Positions 37,756 to 49,500 are shown, numbered from the stretch's first letter. The stretch is 64,000 bases of DNA from Candidatus Gastranaerophilales bacterium (GCA_944323725.1 CALUTP010000038.1:29751-93750); one strand, 5' to 3'. Translations and numbers: made by a program. Notes: a model not told the origin generated them from the letters alone.

Positions 37756-38369
37756 TATTTTTTGCAGGCTGGAGTTTTGATTATAAGCCTTTCGAAATCC
37801 TTGAATGCGGGGATTATGATGTATTAATTTTTTATGATTATACTGAGCATAATATCCCAGTTAAAATTCCAGAATATGAAGAATATTATTTGATAGCTTG
37901 GTCAATGGGTGTATATATTGCATACCTCTTACGAGGTTTACTACCTGTGTTTAAAATGAAAATTGCTATAAATGGAACTCCATATCCTATACATAATGAA
38001 TGGGGAATCCCTCAAAGAACGTTTGATTTGACGCTTAAATTTGTGGATACAGGTCTACAGGGAAAATTCCAACGAAATTTATTTGATACTGATGCTGGTT
38101 ATGAAAAGTATATAAAAAATCCAGTGGAAAGAAAAATTCCAGATCAGGCAGGTGAACTATCTGCTTTAAAAAATTCCATTTTACAATCAGAACTTTCTTA
38201 TGATAAATTTTATGATTGTGCTATAATCAGTGGGAATGATAAAATAGTTCCTACAAAAAATCAGATAAATTGTTGGAAAAATAAAGCAGATGTGTGTATG
38301 ATTAATAGTGGACATTTCCCATTTTATGAATTTAGCTGCTGGAAAGATATTCTAGAAAAATGCAATTAA
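37710..38369 (+). CDS. bioG: Pimeloyl-ACP methyl ester esterase, BioG type
   Basis: BioG removes the methyl group that BioC adds, releasing pimeloyl-ACP for BioF. The 219-residue alpha/beta hydrolase (DUF452 type) has LIIFFAGWSFDYKPF near the start, the nucleophile elbow AWSMG with Ser at about residue 65, and a late NSGHFPFYEF His. Its ATG lies 46 bases inside bioF, where GGAGAAATT precedes it, so the overlap is real. It replaces the more common BioH. Confidence 0.88.
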   Translation: MQYHWLRKNGTKKLIIFFAGWSFDYKPFEILECGDYDVLIFYDYTEHNIPVKIPEYEEYYLIAWSMGVYIAYLLRGLLPVFKMKIAINGTPYPIHNEWGIPQRTFDLTLKFVDTGLQGKFQRNLFDTDAGYEKYIKNPVERKIPDQAGELSALKNSILQSELSYDKFYDCAIISGNDKIVPTKNQINCWKNKADVCMINSGHFPFYEFSCWKDILEKCN

Positions 38370-39100
38370 ACCCTAAAATAATTAAAAATCAATTTGAAAA
38401 GAGTATGCCAAAGTATGATGAAAATGCTTTTGTTCAAAAATTAATGGCAGAAAAATTGCTTCAGGCTATTGTTTCTTCTGTTGGAAAAGATTTTGAAAGT
38501 GTGCTCGAATTAGGTGCGGGAACTGGCTTATTAACAAGACAACTGCTAAAGTATATAAACTTCAAAAATTATTATGCAAATGATTTAGTTGAAAAATCTA
38601 AAAACTATCTTGCATCAATTGTTTCAGGCTGCAATTTTATCTGTGGAAATGCTCAAAAAATTAAACCGCCAATTAAAATGGATTTAATAATTTCAAATGC
38701 TATGTTTCAATGGTTTTCAAATTTAGAAAAAGTTATGGAATATTATAGAACTCTTTTAAATTCAGATGGAACTATTGCATTTTCTACGTTTTCTCCGGAT
38801 AATTTTAAAGAAATTAAATCACTAACCGGTATAACTTTGGAATATAAAGATATTGATGAAATCCTGATTATTTTAGAAAAGTTTTATAAGGTGCTTTACC
38901 TCGAAAAGTTTGATTATAAGCTTACTTTCAATAATCCGCTAGAGATATTGGCACATATGAAAAATACTGGTGTAAACTCTCTTGGAACAAAACATTGGGG
39001 GATTTTAGAAGTTAAAGATTTTTGTGATAAATATAAAAATAATTATCCCGAATTGGAGCTTACTTATTCTCCCATAATTGTAGTTTGTAGAAAAATATAA
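38360..39100 (+). CDS. bioC: Malonyl-ACP O-methyltransferase
   Basis: BioC methylates malonyl-ACP so that fatty acid synthase can build the pimeloyl chain. The 246-residue SAM-dependent methyltransferase opens with NPKIIKNQFEKSMPKYDENA, typical of BioC. Motif I is VLELGAGTGLLTRQLL, and MDLIISNAMFQWFSNLEK and TIAFSTFSPDNFKEI follow. It overlaps bioG by 10 bases. bioA, bioD and bioB are not in this window. Confidence 0.92.
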   Translation: MQLNPKIIKNQFEKSMPKYDENAFVQKLMAEKLLQAIVSSVGKDFESVLELGAGTGLLTRQLLKYINFKNYYANDLVEKSKNYLASIVSGCNFICGNAQKIKPPIKMDLIISNAMFQWFSNLEKVMEYYRTLLNSDGTIAFSTFSPDNFKEIKSLTGITLEYKDIDEILIILEKFYKVLYLEKFDYKLTFNNPLEILAHMKNTGVNSLGTKHWGILEVKDFCDKYKNNYPELELTYSPIIVVCRKI

Positions 39101-39102
39101 CA

Positions 39103-39507
39103 TTATATTTTATTACTTATAGCAGAGATTTTTTCAGCTTGTTCTTTTGTAAAAGTTAGAGTTTCCAAAGTAGAAGTCTTTACTTTTTCTGAATTCTTAA
39201 AATTATTAGATATATATGTAACTAATTCTGTTGCTTGCTTTACAAGTTTTTTTAAACTTTTAAAAAATGGTTTTTTATATTTTAATAGTTGACCATTTAA
39301 ATGGTTTACTTCTAGTTTTGATTTACCAATTTCAATTACAGTTTCTCCTCCAATAGCTCTTAAATCAGTTAAAGAACCGTTATGAGTGGAAAGCTTTGTA
39401 GTAAGAGGATTTTGATTTTTTTTAGTAGGTATATTAGACAGTAAATATCTTAAATTATGTTTATCAATTGAATATTTTGTATGAGAAAAAATTTTTGAGA
39501 TTTTCAC
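39103..39507 (-). CDS. Hypothetical protein
   Basis: A 134-residue basic protein with a GTG start behind AAAGGACAATA. It is rich in Lys, Ser, Thr and Asn, with a helical C-terminal half (FFKSLKKLVKQATELVTYI) and no signal peptide or membrane segment. No domain is recognised. It lies tail-to-tail with bioC, two bases apart. Confidence 0.6.
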   Translation of the reverse strand: MKISKIFSHTKYSIDKHNLRYLLSNIPTKKNQNPLTTKLSTHNGSLTDLRAIGGETVIEIGKSKLEVNHLNGQLLKYKKPFFKSLKKLVKQATELVTYISNNFKNSEKVKTSTLETLTFTKEQAEKISAISNKI

Positions 39508-39529
39508 TATTGTCCTTTCTATAAATATA

Positions 39530-40135
39530 TTACCAATTAGTTCTTGTCATAATTAATTTTGCTTTGTTATCAAACATTTTTTCCAAATGCCAAACTCCTT
39601 TAAATTTTCCATCAGGTTCATAGGTATATTGAGTATCTTTGTCTGTGAAGTATATTGCGCCCACCATATTCCCGTTAATTCGGTATTGTTTAGAGTAATA
39701 AGGAAAATTAGGATAATTTTCAGACATTTCATCAACATACATCAGTTTCCCATATGGTGTATAGTAAAATACTCTTTCTGGTTTGTTTTTATATTGCAGT
39801 GCGTACATATATAATACATGAGGTCTTTCTGCAAAAAAAGCACATAATCGCGCATTTTCAGTTTCCTTAATCCCTGCATTTGCAAGCCTGTAATGTGTTT
39901 TATAATCAGTATCTTTTAAATATTCTTTATATTTTTCTTTTAATTCTTTTTTATCGTAGTTAGTTTCTTCAGAATTTCCAAATATTATATTTTTGTAATT
40001 TTGAATAGCTTCATCACGCTGAATCTGTTCCATATTAACCCAGTCAAAAGTGACACCTCCGGTAAGAACAGTATCTTCAGCGCAGACAAAATTTCCAAAA
40101 ATTAATATTCCTAAAATTAATAAAATTTTTTTCAT
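39530..40135 (-). CDS. Exported hypothetical protein
   Basis: A 201-residue protein from ATG 40135, with AAAGGGGTATT upstream and a clean signal peptide (MKKILLILGILIFGNFVCAE). The frame runs back to 40213, but that extension reads through promoter-like DNA. The mature part is tyrosine-rich and resembles toast-rack-like repeats (YYTPYGKLMYVDEMS, YRINGNMVGAIYFTD, YTYEPDGKFKGVWHL). The function is unknown. It is 22 bases upstream, in transcription order, of the GTG-started gene. Confidence 0.7.
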   Translation of the reverse strand: MKKILLILGILIFGNFVCAEDTVLTGGVTFDWVNMEQIQRDEAIQNYKNIIFGNSEETNYDKKELKEKYKEYLKDTDYKTHYRLANAGIKETENARLCAFFAERPHVLYMYALQYKNKPERVFYYTPYGKLMYVDEMSENYPNFPYYSKQYRINGNMVGAIYFTDKDTQYTYEPDGKFKGVWHLEKMFDNKAKLIMTRTNW

Positions 40136-40173
40136 AATACCCCTTTTTTCTTTATATAATATCATAAATATCT

Positions 40174-40202
40174 TGAAGAATACAATAAAATATATTATAA
40201 TA
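40174..40202 (+). promoter_or_regulatory. Promoter for the G-tract prepilin (40241)
   Basis: TTGAAG (40174-40179), exactly 17 bases, then TATAAT (40197-40202). AAGGGGACTTAACT follows as the ribosome binding site, so transcription and initiation look active although the reading frame is off. Confidence 0.65.
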
Positions 40203-40240
40203 AAATGGTACATGGTAAAAAATAATAAGGGGACTTAACT

Positions 40241-41000
40241 ATGGGAAACGCAGTAATATCAAGAAAAAACGGGGGGGGGGCAAAGTAGTTTAAGCTCCTT
40301 TACTGCCAATTGGCAAGGATTTACGCTTGCGGAAGTTTTGATAACTATTGGAATAATTGGTGTTGTGGCTGCAATGACATTGCCTGCGTTGACGTCACAC
40401 TATCGAATAAAGGAAATCCCTGTACGGCTTGAGAAATTTTATTCAACTATGCAGAATGCTTTAAATCTTGCGGTTCTTGATTATGGCGAGATGCAATACT
40501 GGACATATCCGGCAGCACAAAATGATGCAGAGTCAACTTCGGCTTTTGTTGATAAATACTTATTTCCTTATCTGACGGGAATAAGAAAATGTGAAGCCGG
40601 AGAACAAGGTTGTAAACAGTTTGCTAACATAATAGGATCCGGCAGTGATAGAATGCCTATTTATATTTTTTCTGATGGAAGTTGTTTTGGCATGGTTGCC
40701 GGAGATTCTAACAGCTCCGGTGCACAGCTTCATATTACTTATGATTACAATTGTTTAGGCAAACCAAATAAATGGGATGAGGACCGGTTTACTTTTTATA
40801 TAAATTCAAAATCGGGAACTGCTAAGAAATACAGAAATAAAATAATTGCAGGGAATTTTCCGGTTATGAATGCTCATACAAGAGAAGATTATGTGGAATT
40901 ATGTAAAAATCATGATTTAGATAATCATAAAGGGATATGTTCTGCACTCATACAATATGACGGCTGGGCGATAAAAGATGACTATCCATGGTTAAAATAG
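40241..41000 (+). CDS. Prepilin-like protein with poly-G frame switch (out of frame here)
   Basis: ATG 40241 encodes MGNAVISRKN, then G10 (40271-40280). As written, the frame then hits TAG after GGGAK. With 9 or 12 Gs it reads GGGQSSLSSFTANWQG and joins FTLAEVLITIGIIGVV, the prepilin stalk, through to DGWAIKDDYPWLK at 41000 (252 residues with 9 Gs). No start codon lies between the tract and the stalk, so the tract decides whether pilin is made. The leader would be 26 residues, with canonical Gly-Phe at the cleavage site. The globular part has Cys pairs (CEAGEQGC). Confidence 0.75.
40271..40280 (+). repeat. G10 homopolymer in a prepilin leader
   Basis: Ten consecutive Gs, very rare in DNA this AT-rich, located in codons 11-13 of the reading frame at 40241. 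The frame is correct only for 9, 12 or a similar count of Gs. Confidence 0.9.
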
Positions 41001-41051
41001 TGAAACTTGCATTATCAGTATGTTTCCAGGCAGGTATATAAAATTAATATA

Positions 41052-41084
41052 AAACAGTACGCTTGACAGTCAAATGTACTGTTT
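41052..41084 (+). terminator. Extended inverted repeat after the G-tract prepilin
   Basis: AAACAGTAC (41052-41060) and GTACTGTTT (41076-41084), with TTGA/TCAA nested in the loop, form a long hairpin. It lies about 50 bases after the prepilin stop and is probably its terminator. Confidence 0.6.
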
Positions 41085-41158
41085 GCAATAGTTTTCGCTT
41101 TTCATAGAATTTTTGTAAATAAACTGTAACAAATCATCTGTTGATAGTAGAAATTTTC

Positions 41159-41186
41159 TTGACTAAGTTTCTTGATGTATTACGAT
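41159..41186 (+). promoter_or_regulatory. Promoter candidate for the rpoB operon
   Basis: TTGACT (41159-41164), 16 bases, then TACGAT (41181-41186). The -10 is weak, and TAAAAT at 41186-41191 would have too long a spacer. It would give a ~155-base leader before rpoB. Confidence 0.3.
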
Positions 41187-41219
41187 AAAATAACATGTTA
41201 AATTAAAGTCGGGTGTACT

Positions 41220-41303
41220 ATGCCCAAAGCAAGAAAGCCCGAATTACATATAAGTTTTACCGGTGAAACTATCACTGGTAAAGGGTTAACAGCCTTAAGT
41301 TAG
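41220..41303 (+). CDS. Small ORF (27 residues) in the rpoB leader
   Basis: ATG 41220 to TAG 41301-41303 encodes MPKARKPELHISFTGE followed by TITGKGLTALS. It ends 48 bases before rpoB. There is GGGTG but no strong ribosome binding site. The text resembles the first ~25 residues of some IS1380-type transposases, so it could be a transposase relic. It could instead be a leader peptide, or chance. No other gene is visible in 41001-41348. Confidence 0.3.
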   Translation: MPKARKPELHISFTGETITGKGLTALS

Positions 41304-41351
41304 AATATATAATTTTTGTAGTACGTACACCATTATTAACGAGGTGAATTG

Positions 41352-44300
41352 ATGTCTAAGACAAAATATGCAAAACGAGTAACACCAATGGGTATACCAC
41401 ACACCCGATTGGATGATTTACCGGATCTTATTGAAGTGCAGAAAAAATCATTTGAATGGTTTTTGAAAGAAGGTTTGAAGGAAGAATTACTTTCGTTTTC
41501 TCCAATCAAAGACTATACAGGTAGATTAGAATTGCATTTCTTACCAAATTATACTTTTGACAACGCGAAATATACCGTTGAAGAAGCAAGAATTCATGAC
41601 GCAACATATGCAAAACAATTGCGTGTAATGATTAGATTAGTAAACCGTGACAGCGGTGAAATTAAAGAACAGGAAGTCTATATCGGTGATATTCCTACAA
41701 TGACCGACAAAGGTACCTTTATCGTAAACGGTGCTGAACGTGTTATTGTGTCACAGATTGTACGTTCTCCTGGTGTTTACTTCAAACGTGAAGTTTCTCC
41801 TGCCGGAAAACGTTTGTATAACGCAACAATGATTCCTAACCGCGGTGCGTGGTTGAAAATCGAAACCGACAGCAACGATTTAATTTATGTCAAGATTGAT
41901 AAAAACAGAAAAATCCTTGCTACAACATTATTAAAAGCTATGGGTATCACTGTTTCTGAAATGGAAACATTATTCACCCACTTTGAATTTTTAAAGAAAA
42001 CCCTCGATAAAGATACTGCTGAGACAACAGATGATGCTTTAATTGAAGTATATAAAAAGTTAAGACCAGGCGATCCAGCTTCTCCTCAGGGTGGAAGACA
42101 AATCTTAGAAGCACGTTTCTTTGACGAAAAGAAATACGACATAGGACGTGTCGGTCGTTACAAATTGAATAAAAAATTAAACCTGAATATCCCGAAAAAC
42201 CAGAGAACACTGACTGTTCAGGATATTGTAGCTTCAATTGAATACTTAATCAATTTGACTTACGATGAGGGAACTGTTGATGATATTGACCACCTCGGAA
42301 ACAGACGTATCCGTTCAGTAGGTGAATTGTTACAAAACCAATTCAGAGTTGGTCTTTCAAGAATAGAAAGAATAGTTAAAGAAAGAATGACTCTTCAGGA
42401 TTCAGAAACATTGACTCCGTTGAACTTATTAAACACTAAACCATTAGTTGCTTCATTAAAAGAATTCTTCGGATCATCACAGTTATCACAGTTTATGGAT
42501 CAGACAAATCCTCTAGCTGAATTAACTCACAAAAGACGTATTTCAGCTCTTGGCCCTGGTGGTTTAATGAGAGAACGTGCAGGTTTTGCTGTTCGTGATA
42601 TTCATCCATCACACTATGGGCGTATTTGTCCTATTGAGACTCCAGAAGGACCTAATGCTGGTTTGATAGGCTCATTAGCAACTCACGCGAAAGTTAATGA
42701 TTATGGTTTTGTAGAAACACCTTTCTTTGTTGTAAAAGATGGTGTAGTTACAGATGAAGTTCATTACTTAACAGCAGATGAAGACGAAAACTTCCGTGTA
42801 GCTCCAGCAGACGTTCAGTTGAATCCAGATAATACATTCAAAGATGAATATGTGCCAATTCGTTATCGTTCTGAATTTACAATGGGTGAATCAAAAAAAG
42901 TTGACTATATTGGTGTATCTCCAATTCAGGTGATATCAGTAGCGACTTCATTAATTCCATTTATTGAACACGATGACGCAAACCGAGCACTAATGGGCTC
43001 AAACATGCAACGTCAGGCAGTACCGCTTTTAATTACTCAAAGGCCAGTAGTTGGTACCGGTTTAGAAGCAAGAGCTGCAAAAGATTCAGGAATGGTTCTA
43101 GTAGCTGATGCAGATGGTACTGTTACCCGTGTTACCGGTGAAGAAATCATAATCACCGATCAGCAGGGCAAACCTCATTTACATCAGTTGATTAAATACT
43201 TAAGATCCAACCAGGATACATGTATTAACCAGCGTCCGATTGTTCATGAAGGCGATAAGGTTAAAATAGGTGATGTAATTGCGGATGGAGCTTCTACAAA
43301 TTGCGGTGAACTTTCATTAGGTAAGAATGTTTTAGTAGCATATATGCCTTGGGAAGGATATAACTTCGAAGATGCGATTTTGCTTTCAGAAAGATGCGTA
43401 CACGATGATATATTTACTTCAGTTCACATCGAAAAATTAGAAATAGATGCTCGTCAAACAAAACTTGGACCAGAAGAAATTACTAGAGAAATTCCTAATG
43501 TTTCAGAAGAAGCTTTGAGGCATTTGGATGAACGTGGTATTGTTCGTATTGGTGCAAGAGTTTATGCTGATGACATTTTGGTAGGTAAAGTTACTCCAAA
43601 AGGTGAATCTGAACATCCGCCAGAAGAAAAACTATTGCGTGCAATTTTTGCAGAAAAAGCAAGAGATGTTAAGGACAACTCATTAAGAGTTCCTCATGGA
43701 GAAGGTGGTAGAGTACTTGACGTAAAAGTATTTGACAGAGAAAAAGGTGATGAATTACCTCCTGGAGCAAATACGGTTATTAGAGTATATATTGCTCAAA
43801 AACGTAAAGTATCAGTAGGTGACAAACTATCAGGTCGTCATGGTAATAAAGGTATCGTATCAAGAATTCTTCCAAAAGAAGATATGCCATTCTTACCTGA
43901 TGGAACTCCTGTTGATATCGTATTAAATCCACTAGGTGTACCTTCACGTATGAATGTAGGTCAGACTTATGAATTGTTGTTAGGTTTGGCAGCATACTTG
44001 ACAGGTAATTACTATGAAGCACCTTCTTTTGATGAACGATATGGTGATAATAAATCAGAAATTGCAACAAAAGCGGAATTAATCAAAGGTATTAAAGAAT
44101 CAGGTTGCGATTGGGTTACAGAAGATGGTAAGGTAAGATTGATAGATGGGAGAACAGGTGAACCGTTTGATGAACCTGTTGCAGTTGGTCTTTCTTATAT
44201 CTTGAAACTGGTTCACCTTGTAGATGATAAAATTCACGCAAGATCTACAGGCCCATACTCATTAGTTACACAACAGCCTTTAGGCGGTAAAGCCCAGTTC

Positions 44301-44669
44301 GGCGGACAAAGATTCGGTGAAATGGAAGTTTGGGCTTTGGAAGCTTATGGTGCGGCATATACATTGCAGGAAATGCTAACAATCAAATCCGATGATGTAA
44401 ATGGACGTAACAGAGCTTATGAAGCAATCGTAAAAGGCGATAATATTCCAAGACCAGGTATTCCTGAATCATTTAAGGTACTTGTAAGAGAATTACAATC
44501 AATTGGTCTTGATATTACGGTAGCGAAAAAAGACGGTGCTGAAGTTGATTTAATGACAGATATGGATGATTTAAGAAAATCAGCTCCAAAAAGAACTTTG
44601 TCTGATATAGACTCAGAACTTTTGAATATCAACTTTTTTGAAACACCGACTACATTCGGAGACCTATAG
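41352..44669 (+). CDS. rpoB: DNA-directed RNA polymerase subunit beta
   Basis: The beta subunit of RNA polymerase. ATG 41352 follows GAGGTGAATTG; the in-frame TTG at 41349 is less likely. The 1105-residue protein has the expected blocks. These include [22 protein letters not shown] and the rifampicin region [55 protein letters not shown] and [17 protein letters not shown] follow. Its short length and N-terminus ([19 protein letters not shown]) are like cyanobacterial beta. It heads the rpoB-rpoC1-rpoC2 operon. Confidence 0.98.
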   Translation: MSKTKYAKRVTPMGIPHTRLDDLPDLIEVQKKSFEWFLKEGLKEELLSFSPIKDYTGRLELHFLPNYTFDNAKYTVEEARIHDATYAKQLRVMIRLVNRDSGEIKEQEVYIGDIPTMTDKGTFIVNGAERVIVSQIVRSPGVYFKREVSPAGKRLYNATMIPNRGAWLKIETDSNDLIYVKIDKNRKILATTLLKAMGITVSEMETLFTHFEFLKKTLDKDTAETTDDALIEVYKKLRPGDPASPQGGRQILEARFFDEKKYDIGRVGRYKLNKKLNLNIPKNQRTLTVQDIVASIEYLINLTYDEGTVDDIDHLGNRRIRSVGELLQNQFRVGLSRIERIVKERMTLQDSETLTPLNLLNTKPLVASLKEFFGSSQLSQFMDQTNPLAELTHKRRISALGPGGLMRERAGFAVRDIHPSHYGRICPIETPEGPNAGLIGSLATHAKVNDYGFVETPFFVVKDGVVTDEVHYLTADEDENFRVAPADVQLNPDNTFKDEYVPIRYRSEFTMGESKKVDYIGVSPIQVISVATSLIPFIEHDDANRALMGSNMQRQAVPLLITQRPVVGTGLEARAAKDSGMVLVADADGTVTRVTGEEIIITDQQGKPHLHQLIKYLRSNQDTCINQRPIVHEGDKVKIGDVIADGASTNCGELSLGKNVLVAYMPWEGYNFEDAILLSERCVHDDIFTSVHIEKLEIDARQTKLGPEEITREIPNVSEEALRHLDERGIVRIGARVYADDILVGKVTPKGESEHPPEEKLLRAIFAEKARDVKDNSLRVPHGEGGRVLDVKVFDREKGDELPPGANTVIRVYIAQKRKVSVGDKLSGRHGNKGIVSRILPKEDMPFLPDGTPVDIVLNPLGVPSRMNVGQTYELLLGLAAYLTGNYYEAPSFDERYGDNKSEIATKAELIKGIKESGCDWVTEDGKVRLIDGRTGEPFDEPVAVGLSYILKLVHLVDDKIHARSTGPYSLVTQQPLGGKAQFGGQRFGEMEVWALEAYGAAYTLQEMLTIKSDDVNGRNRAYEAIVKGDNIPRPGIPESFKVLVRELQSIGLDITVAKKDGAEVDLMTDMDDLRKSAPKRTLSDIDSELLNINFFETPTTFGDL

Positions 44670-44676
44670 TAAGTGA

Positions 44677-44697
44677 AGCGGGGAATTTTTCCCCGCT
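44677..44697 (+). promoter_or_regulatory. Hairpin in the rpoB-rpoC1 spacer
   Basis: AGCGGGG / CCCCGCT pair just after the rpoB stop, with AA/TT extending the stem. There is no T run, so it is probably a processing or stability element rather than a terminator. A second hairpin, CCGATAT/ATATCGG, is at 44767-44784. The spacer is 187 bases and no gene is visible in it. Confidence 0.5.
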
Positions 44698-44856
44698 GAA
44701 CAAAAAGGTGCGAGGGATAATAATAAAAAGTCTATAAAAAATCCCGAGTGCGTTGACAAAATAAAGCCGATATACAGATATCGGATGATATAACAAAATT
44801 TACTAAGATTCAGTTTATGATATTCGTAAGCTGTGGTATAAAAGGAGAAAACTTAA

Positions 44857-46566
44857 ATGTCAACAAGTATTGATTATTTTGACTATATACGAATTAGTAT
44901 AGCGTCACCAGAAAGGATTTTAAAATGGTCCTACGGTGAAGTTACTAAGCCGGAAACTATTAACTACCGTACATTAAAGCCGGAAAGAGATGGTTTATTT
45001 TGTGAAAGAATTTTTGGACCATCAAAAGATTGGGAATGTTATTGCGGTAAATATAAAAGAGTAAGACACAAAGGTATCATCTGTGAACGTTGTGGTGTAG
45101 AAGTTACAGACTCAAAAGTCAGACGTCAGAGAATGGGGCATATCAAATTAGCAGCTCCGGTTTCTCACATCTGGTTTTTGAAAGGTATTCCTTCATATCT
45201 TGGTTTGTTACTTGATATGACTTTGAAAGATTTGGAACAAGTTATTTATTTTAATAATTATGTAGTACTTGATCCAGGAGAAAGCCAATTCAGAAAACTT
45301 CAATTATTAGGTGAAGAAGAATATGAAGATTATATGGCTGAAAACGAAGATTCTGAACTTAAAGTAGGAATTGGTGCTGAAGCTATTAAAGAACTTCTTT
45401 CTGAATTAGATATTAAAAAGCAAGCAGAAGAAATGAGAGCTGAATTAGCAGGTAATGTTACTTCAGTTCAAAGGAAATCTAAATTAATCAAAAGATTAAG
45501 ATTATTAGATAGTTTAATTTCATCAGAAACAGACCCTACTTGGATGATTATGGATGTATTGCCAGTAACTCCTCCTGATTTGAGACCAATGGTACAATTA
45601 GATGGTGGACGTTTTGCAACATCAGATTTGAATGACTTATATAGAAGAGTAATTAACAGAAATAACCGTTTACAACGATTATTGGAAATGGGTGCTCCTG
45701 AAATTATTGTAAGAAACGAAAAACGTATGCTTCAGGAAGCTGTTGATGCTCTAATTGATAATGGCAGACGTGGTAGAACAGTTGTAGGGCCAAACAATAG
45801 AGCCTTAAAATCATTATCTAATATTATTGAAGGTAAACAAGGTCGTTTCCGTCAGAACTTATTAGGTAAACGTGTTGACTACTCCGGTCGTTCAGTTATC
45901 GTAGTAGGTCCGCAGTTAAGCTTAAATCAATGCGGATTGCCAAAGGAAATGGCAATAGAATTATTTAAACCTTTTGTTGTAAATAAATTAATCGAAAGAG
46001 GATATGTTCAAAATATCAAATCAGCTAAAAAGAAAATTGAACGTTCTGAACCGATTGTTTGGGATATATTAGAAGAAGTAATTGATGGACATCCGGTGTT
46101 ACTAAACCGTGCACCAACCCTTCACAGATTAGGTATTCAAGCATTTGAACCAAAATTAGTAGAAGGTCGTGCAATTCAGCTTCACCCATTGGTATGTACA
46201 GCATTCAACGCTGACTTTGATGGTGACCAAATGGCTGTTCACGTTCCGTTATCAATTGAAGCTCAGACAGAGGCTCGTATGTTAATGTTGGCTACAAATA
46301 ACATACTAGCTCCGGCTACAGGTAAACCAATTATTACACCTTCACAGGATATGGTATTGGGTATGTATTACTTGACAATTTTGAAAAACGAAGATTCTGA
46401 GCCAAAAGGATATTTCTATAGCTTCCAAGATGCTATTTCAGCTCTTGAAGTCGGTGTAATTGATTTACACGATAAAATTGTAGTTAGAGACGAACATGGT
46501 GAAAGATTTGAAACTACAGTTGGTAGAATTATCTTTAACGAAACGGTTAGAAAAGCTATTGCATAG
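44857..46566 (+). CDS. rpoC1: RNA polymerase beta' N-terminal part (gamma subunit)
   Basis: A 569-residue protein equal to the N-terminal part of bacterial beta'. It has the zinc-binding cysteines ([19 protein letters not shown], residues ~66-84) and the clamp/rudder regions. [15 protein letters not shown] and the catalytic [14 protein letters not shown] follow, the latter holding the three Mg-binding Asp residues. It stops at [12 protein letters not shown], where a one-piece beta' would continue. The split site and gene order match cyanobacterial rpoC1. AAAGGAGAAAAC precedes the ATG. Confidence 0.97.
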   Translation: MSTSIDYFDYIRISIASPERILKWSYGEVTKPETINYRTLKPERDGLFCERIFGPSKDWECYCGKYKRVRHKGIICERCGVEVTDSKVRRQRMGHIKLAAPVSHIWFLKGIPSYLGLLLDMTLKDLEQVIYFNNYVVLDPGESQFRKLQLLGEEEYEDYMAENEDSELKVGIGAEAIKELLSELDIKKQAEEMRAELAGNVTSVQRKSKLIKRLRLLDSLISSETDPTWMIMDVLPVTPPDLRPMVQLDGGRFATSDLNDLYRRVINRNNRLQRLLEMGAPEIIVRNEKRMLQEAVDALIDNGRRGRTVVGPNNRALKSLSNIIEGKQGRFRQNLLGKRVDYSGRSVIVVGPQLSLNQCGLPKEMAIELFKPFVVNKLIERGYVQNIKSAKKKIERSEPIVWDILEEVIDGHPVLLNRAPTLHRLGIQAFEPKLVEGRAIQLHPLVCTAFNADFDGDQMAVHVPLSIEAQTEARMLMLATNNILAPATGKPIITPSQDMVLGMYYLTILKNEDSEPKGYFYSFQDAISALEVGVIDLHDKIVVRDEHGERFETTVGRIIFNETVRKAIA

Positions 46567-46593
46567 CAGAATTAAAAATTGAGGAAATATAGA

Positions 46594-49500
46594 ATGGAAA
46601 CAACTTATACAAATTCAAAACATAAGACACTTGAATTTATTAACAAGAAAATGGATAAAGGCGCATTAAAATCGTTTTTATCTCAAATGTATCTTGAATT
46701 CGGGGGTGCTACAACAGCAGAAGTCGCTAACAGCTTGAAAAACCTCGGATATAAATATGCAACAAAATCAGGTGTAACTATTTCTATTGCAGATTTACAG
46801 GTTCCAGCTGTAAAAAAACAACTTCTAGAAGAAGCTGAAAAGGAAATTGAAAAATCTACAAACAGATACTTAAAAGGTGAAATTACTGAAGTAGAACGAT
46901 ATACAAAAGTTATTGATACTTGGTCTGAAACAACAGCAAAATTGACATCAAGTGTAGTAGATAACTTTGATAGATTAAATCCAGTGTATATGATGGCATT
47001 CTCCGGAGCGAGAGGTAACTTATCACAGGTATCACAGCTTGTTGGTATGCGTGGTTTGATGGCTGACGCACAAGGTCAGATTATCGACTTGCCTATTAAA
47101 TCAAACTTTAAAGAAGGCTTATCCGTTACAGAATACATCATTTCATCATATGGTGCACGTAAAGGTCTTGTAGATACTGCGTTAAAAACAGCTGACTCTG
47201 GTTATTTGACAAGACGTCTAGTTGACGTTGCTCAGGATGTAATTATTAGAGCTGATGATTGCCATACAACTAAATCAATTAATATGAAACCGATTATGGA
47301 TGGTGATACAATTATTGTTCCATTAATTGATAGATTGCTTGGACGTACTATTGCTGAAGATATTAAAGATGCAAATGGTAATGTTGTTGTAAAAGCAGGT
47401 ACTACTATGGATCGTAATGATGTAAGAAAAGCTTCTAAGTTAAATCTAACAGAATTAAAAGTTCGTTCAGGTTTGACTTGCGGTTTAGAATACGGTATTT
47501 GCCAAAAATGTTACGGTTGGGCGATGACTACTCAAAAATTGGTTGATATTGGTGAAGCAATTGGTATTATCGCAGCTCAGTCAATCGGTGAGCCAGGTAC
47601 ACAGCTTACAATGAGAACATTCCATACCGGTGGTGTATTTAAAGGCTCTGGTGCAATGAAATCAGTTGATGCAGGAATTTCTGGTGAAGTTATTTCTAAT
47701 GTTAAAACTAGAGAATTAAGAACTCGTCATGGTGATGTTGTAAGAGTTGCTAACTATGAAGCTGATATTGAAGTTAAAGGTGAAAAGAAAACTGAAAAAT
47801 ATCATATTCCTGCAGGTTCAACTGTTTTCTTTGAAAACGGAATGAAGGTAGAAAAAGGCTTTAAATTAGCAACATATGAACCGGTATCACAAGGTGATGG
47901 TTCTCGTTTGACAGAAAAAGCTACAAAAGATATTACATCTGATTTATCAGGTGAAGTATTATATGAAGATTTTACTGTTGATGAAAAGAAAGACAGACAG
48001 GGTAATATTTCAAGAACAACCAATAAGCAAGGTATTATTTGGGTTCTAGGCGGTGATGTATATAACCTGCCAGGTGGTTCAAAAGTTCTTGTTAAAAATG
48101 ATCAGAAAGTTAAAGCTGGTGAGAAATTAGCTGAGACATTAACAATTTCTGAACATGGCGGTGAAGTTAGATTTGGTGAAGATTTAGTTATTGAAGATGT
48201 AAAATTTGAAGGCAAAAAGATTAATAAAATAGTACAAGGTAAAGAAATTACAATCGTAATTGCTTCATTGAAACCTGATAATGCTACATTCGAACAAACT
48301 AAAAAAGAACAGATCTGGACTGTAGATAAAACTGGTGAAAAATATATTGTAAAAGCACCTGTTGATACTCCGGTTGAAAATGGTATGATTATTGCAGAAC
48401 TTATTGATGATGAATGTGCTGTATCTTCATCAGGTGAAATAAGATATGTTGATGTAGAAGTTGATGAAAATCAAATTATTACAAAACCTGGCTCTGTAGT
48501 ATTTATCCCAGAAGAAATTCACCAGATTTCAAAAGATAGTACTTTGAAAATGGTAGAAAATGGTACTTATGTTACTGCTGGTACAGAAGTGGTAAAAGAT
48601 GTTTACTGCCATATTGATGGTATAGTTGAATTCAAAGAGTATAACGATATTATCCATGAAATAACAATAAGACCTGGTGAAATTCATACACTTCCAAATG
48701 TAGGAGCTTTAAAGGTCGATGAAGGTGAAGTCGTTAAAAAAGGTACTGTGATTGCAGATGGTATCAAGGCTAAAGAAACTTCAATTGTTACAATTATGGA
48801 TTCAAATATTGACGATTTAGATATTGATGATCTTGATGAAGAACTCGATTCAAGCCTATCTTTGGATGAGGATAGTATTTCTAATCAGCCAATACAAATC
48901 CTTGTAAGACCTGTTCAGGTATTGAGTGTAGACCAGAAAGCTGTTTCAATTAAATTTAATACAACAGATGGTTTAATTGATATTGTCCCTGTAACTCAAT
49001 TGCAATATAAAGATGGTGCAAGAGTTAGAAATTTGGATGGCTCAACTATTACAAGAACAAGTTTAGTGCTTCAGATGCAAGGGTACCTGTCTCACTTGAA
49101 AGGTATGGTAGAACTTGATGATAAAGGTAATTTAAGAATAGTTGTTCTTGAAAACCTTATTGTTCGTCGTGAATTTGAAGGTAATGCTAAGACTATGTCT
49201 TCATTACAAACTGAGCTACTTGTAAAAGATGGTCAGACTATTGAGCCAAAAACACCTGTTGCAAAAACTCAGGTACTTGCAATTAATGATGGTGTAGCTT
49301 CAATTAAAAATGAAGATGCAGAAGCCAGAAGATTACTTTTAACAAGTGAAGCTTTTGAAGAAAGAATTTCAATATCAGCAAAACCTGTTGTTAAGAAAGG
49401 TGATTTTGTAAAAACAGATAGTGTACTTTCTGAAAGTGGAGAAAAGTCAACAGTTTCAGGGCAAATCATTTCTGTAAATAAAGGTGAAATTACAATTAGA

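Noticed and set aside
44755..44783. TTGACA in the rpoB-rpoC1 spacer as an internal promoter
   Set aside because: The -35 is perfect, but the correctly spaced -10 would be ATATCG, which is poor and lies inside a hairpin.
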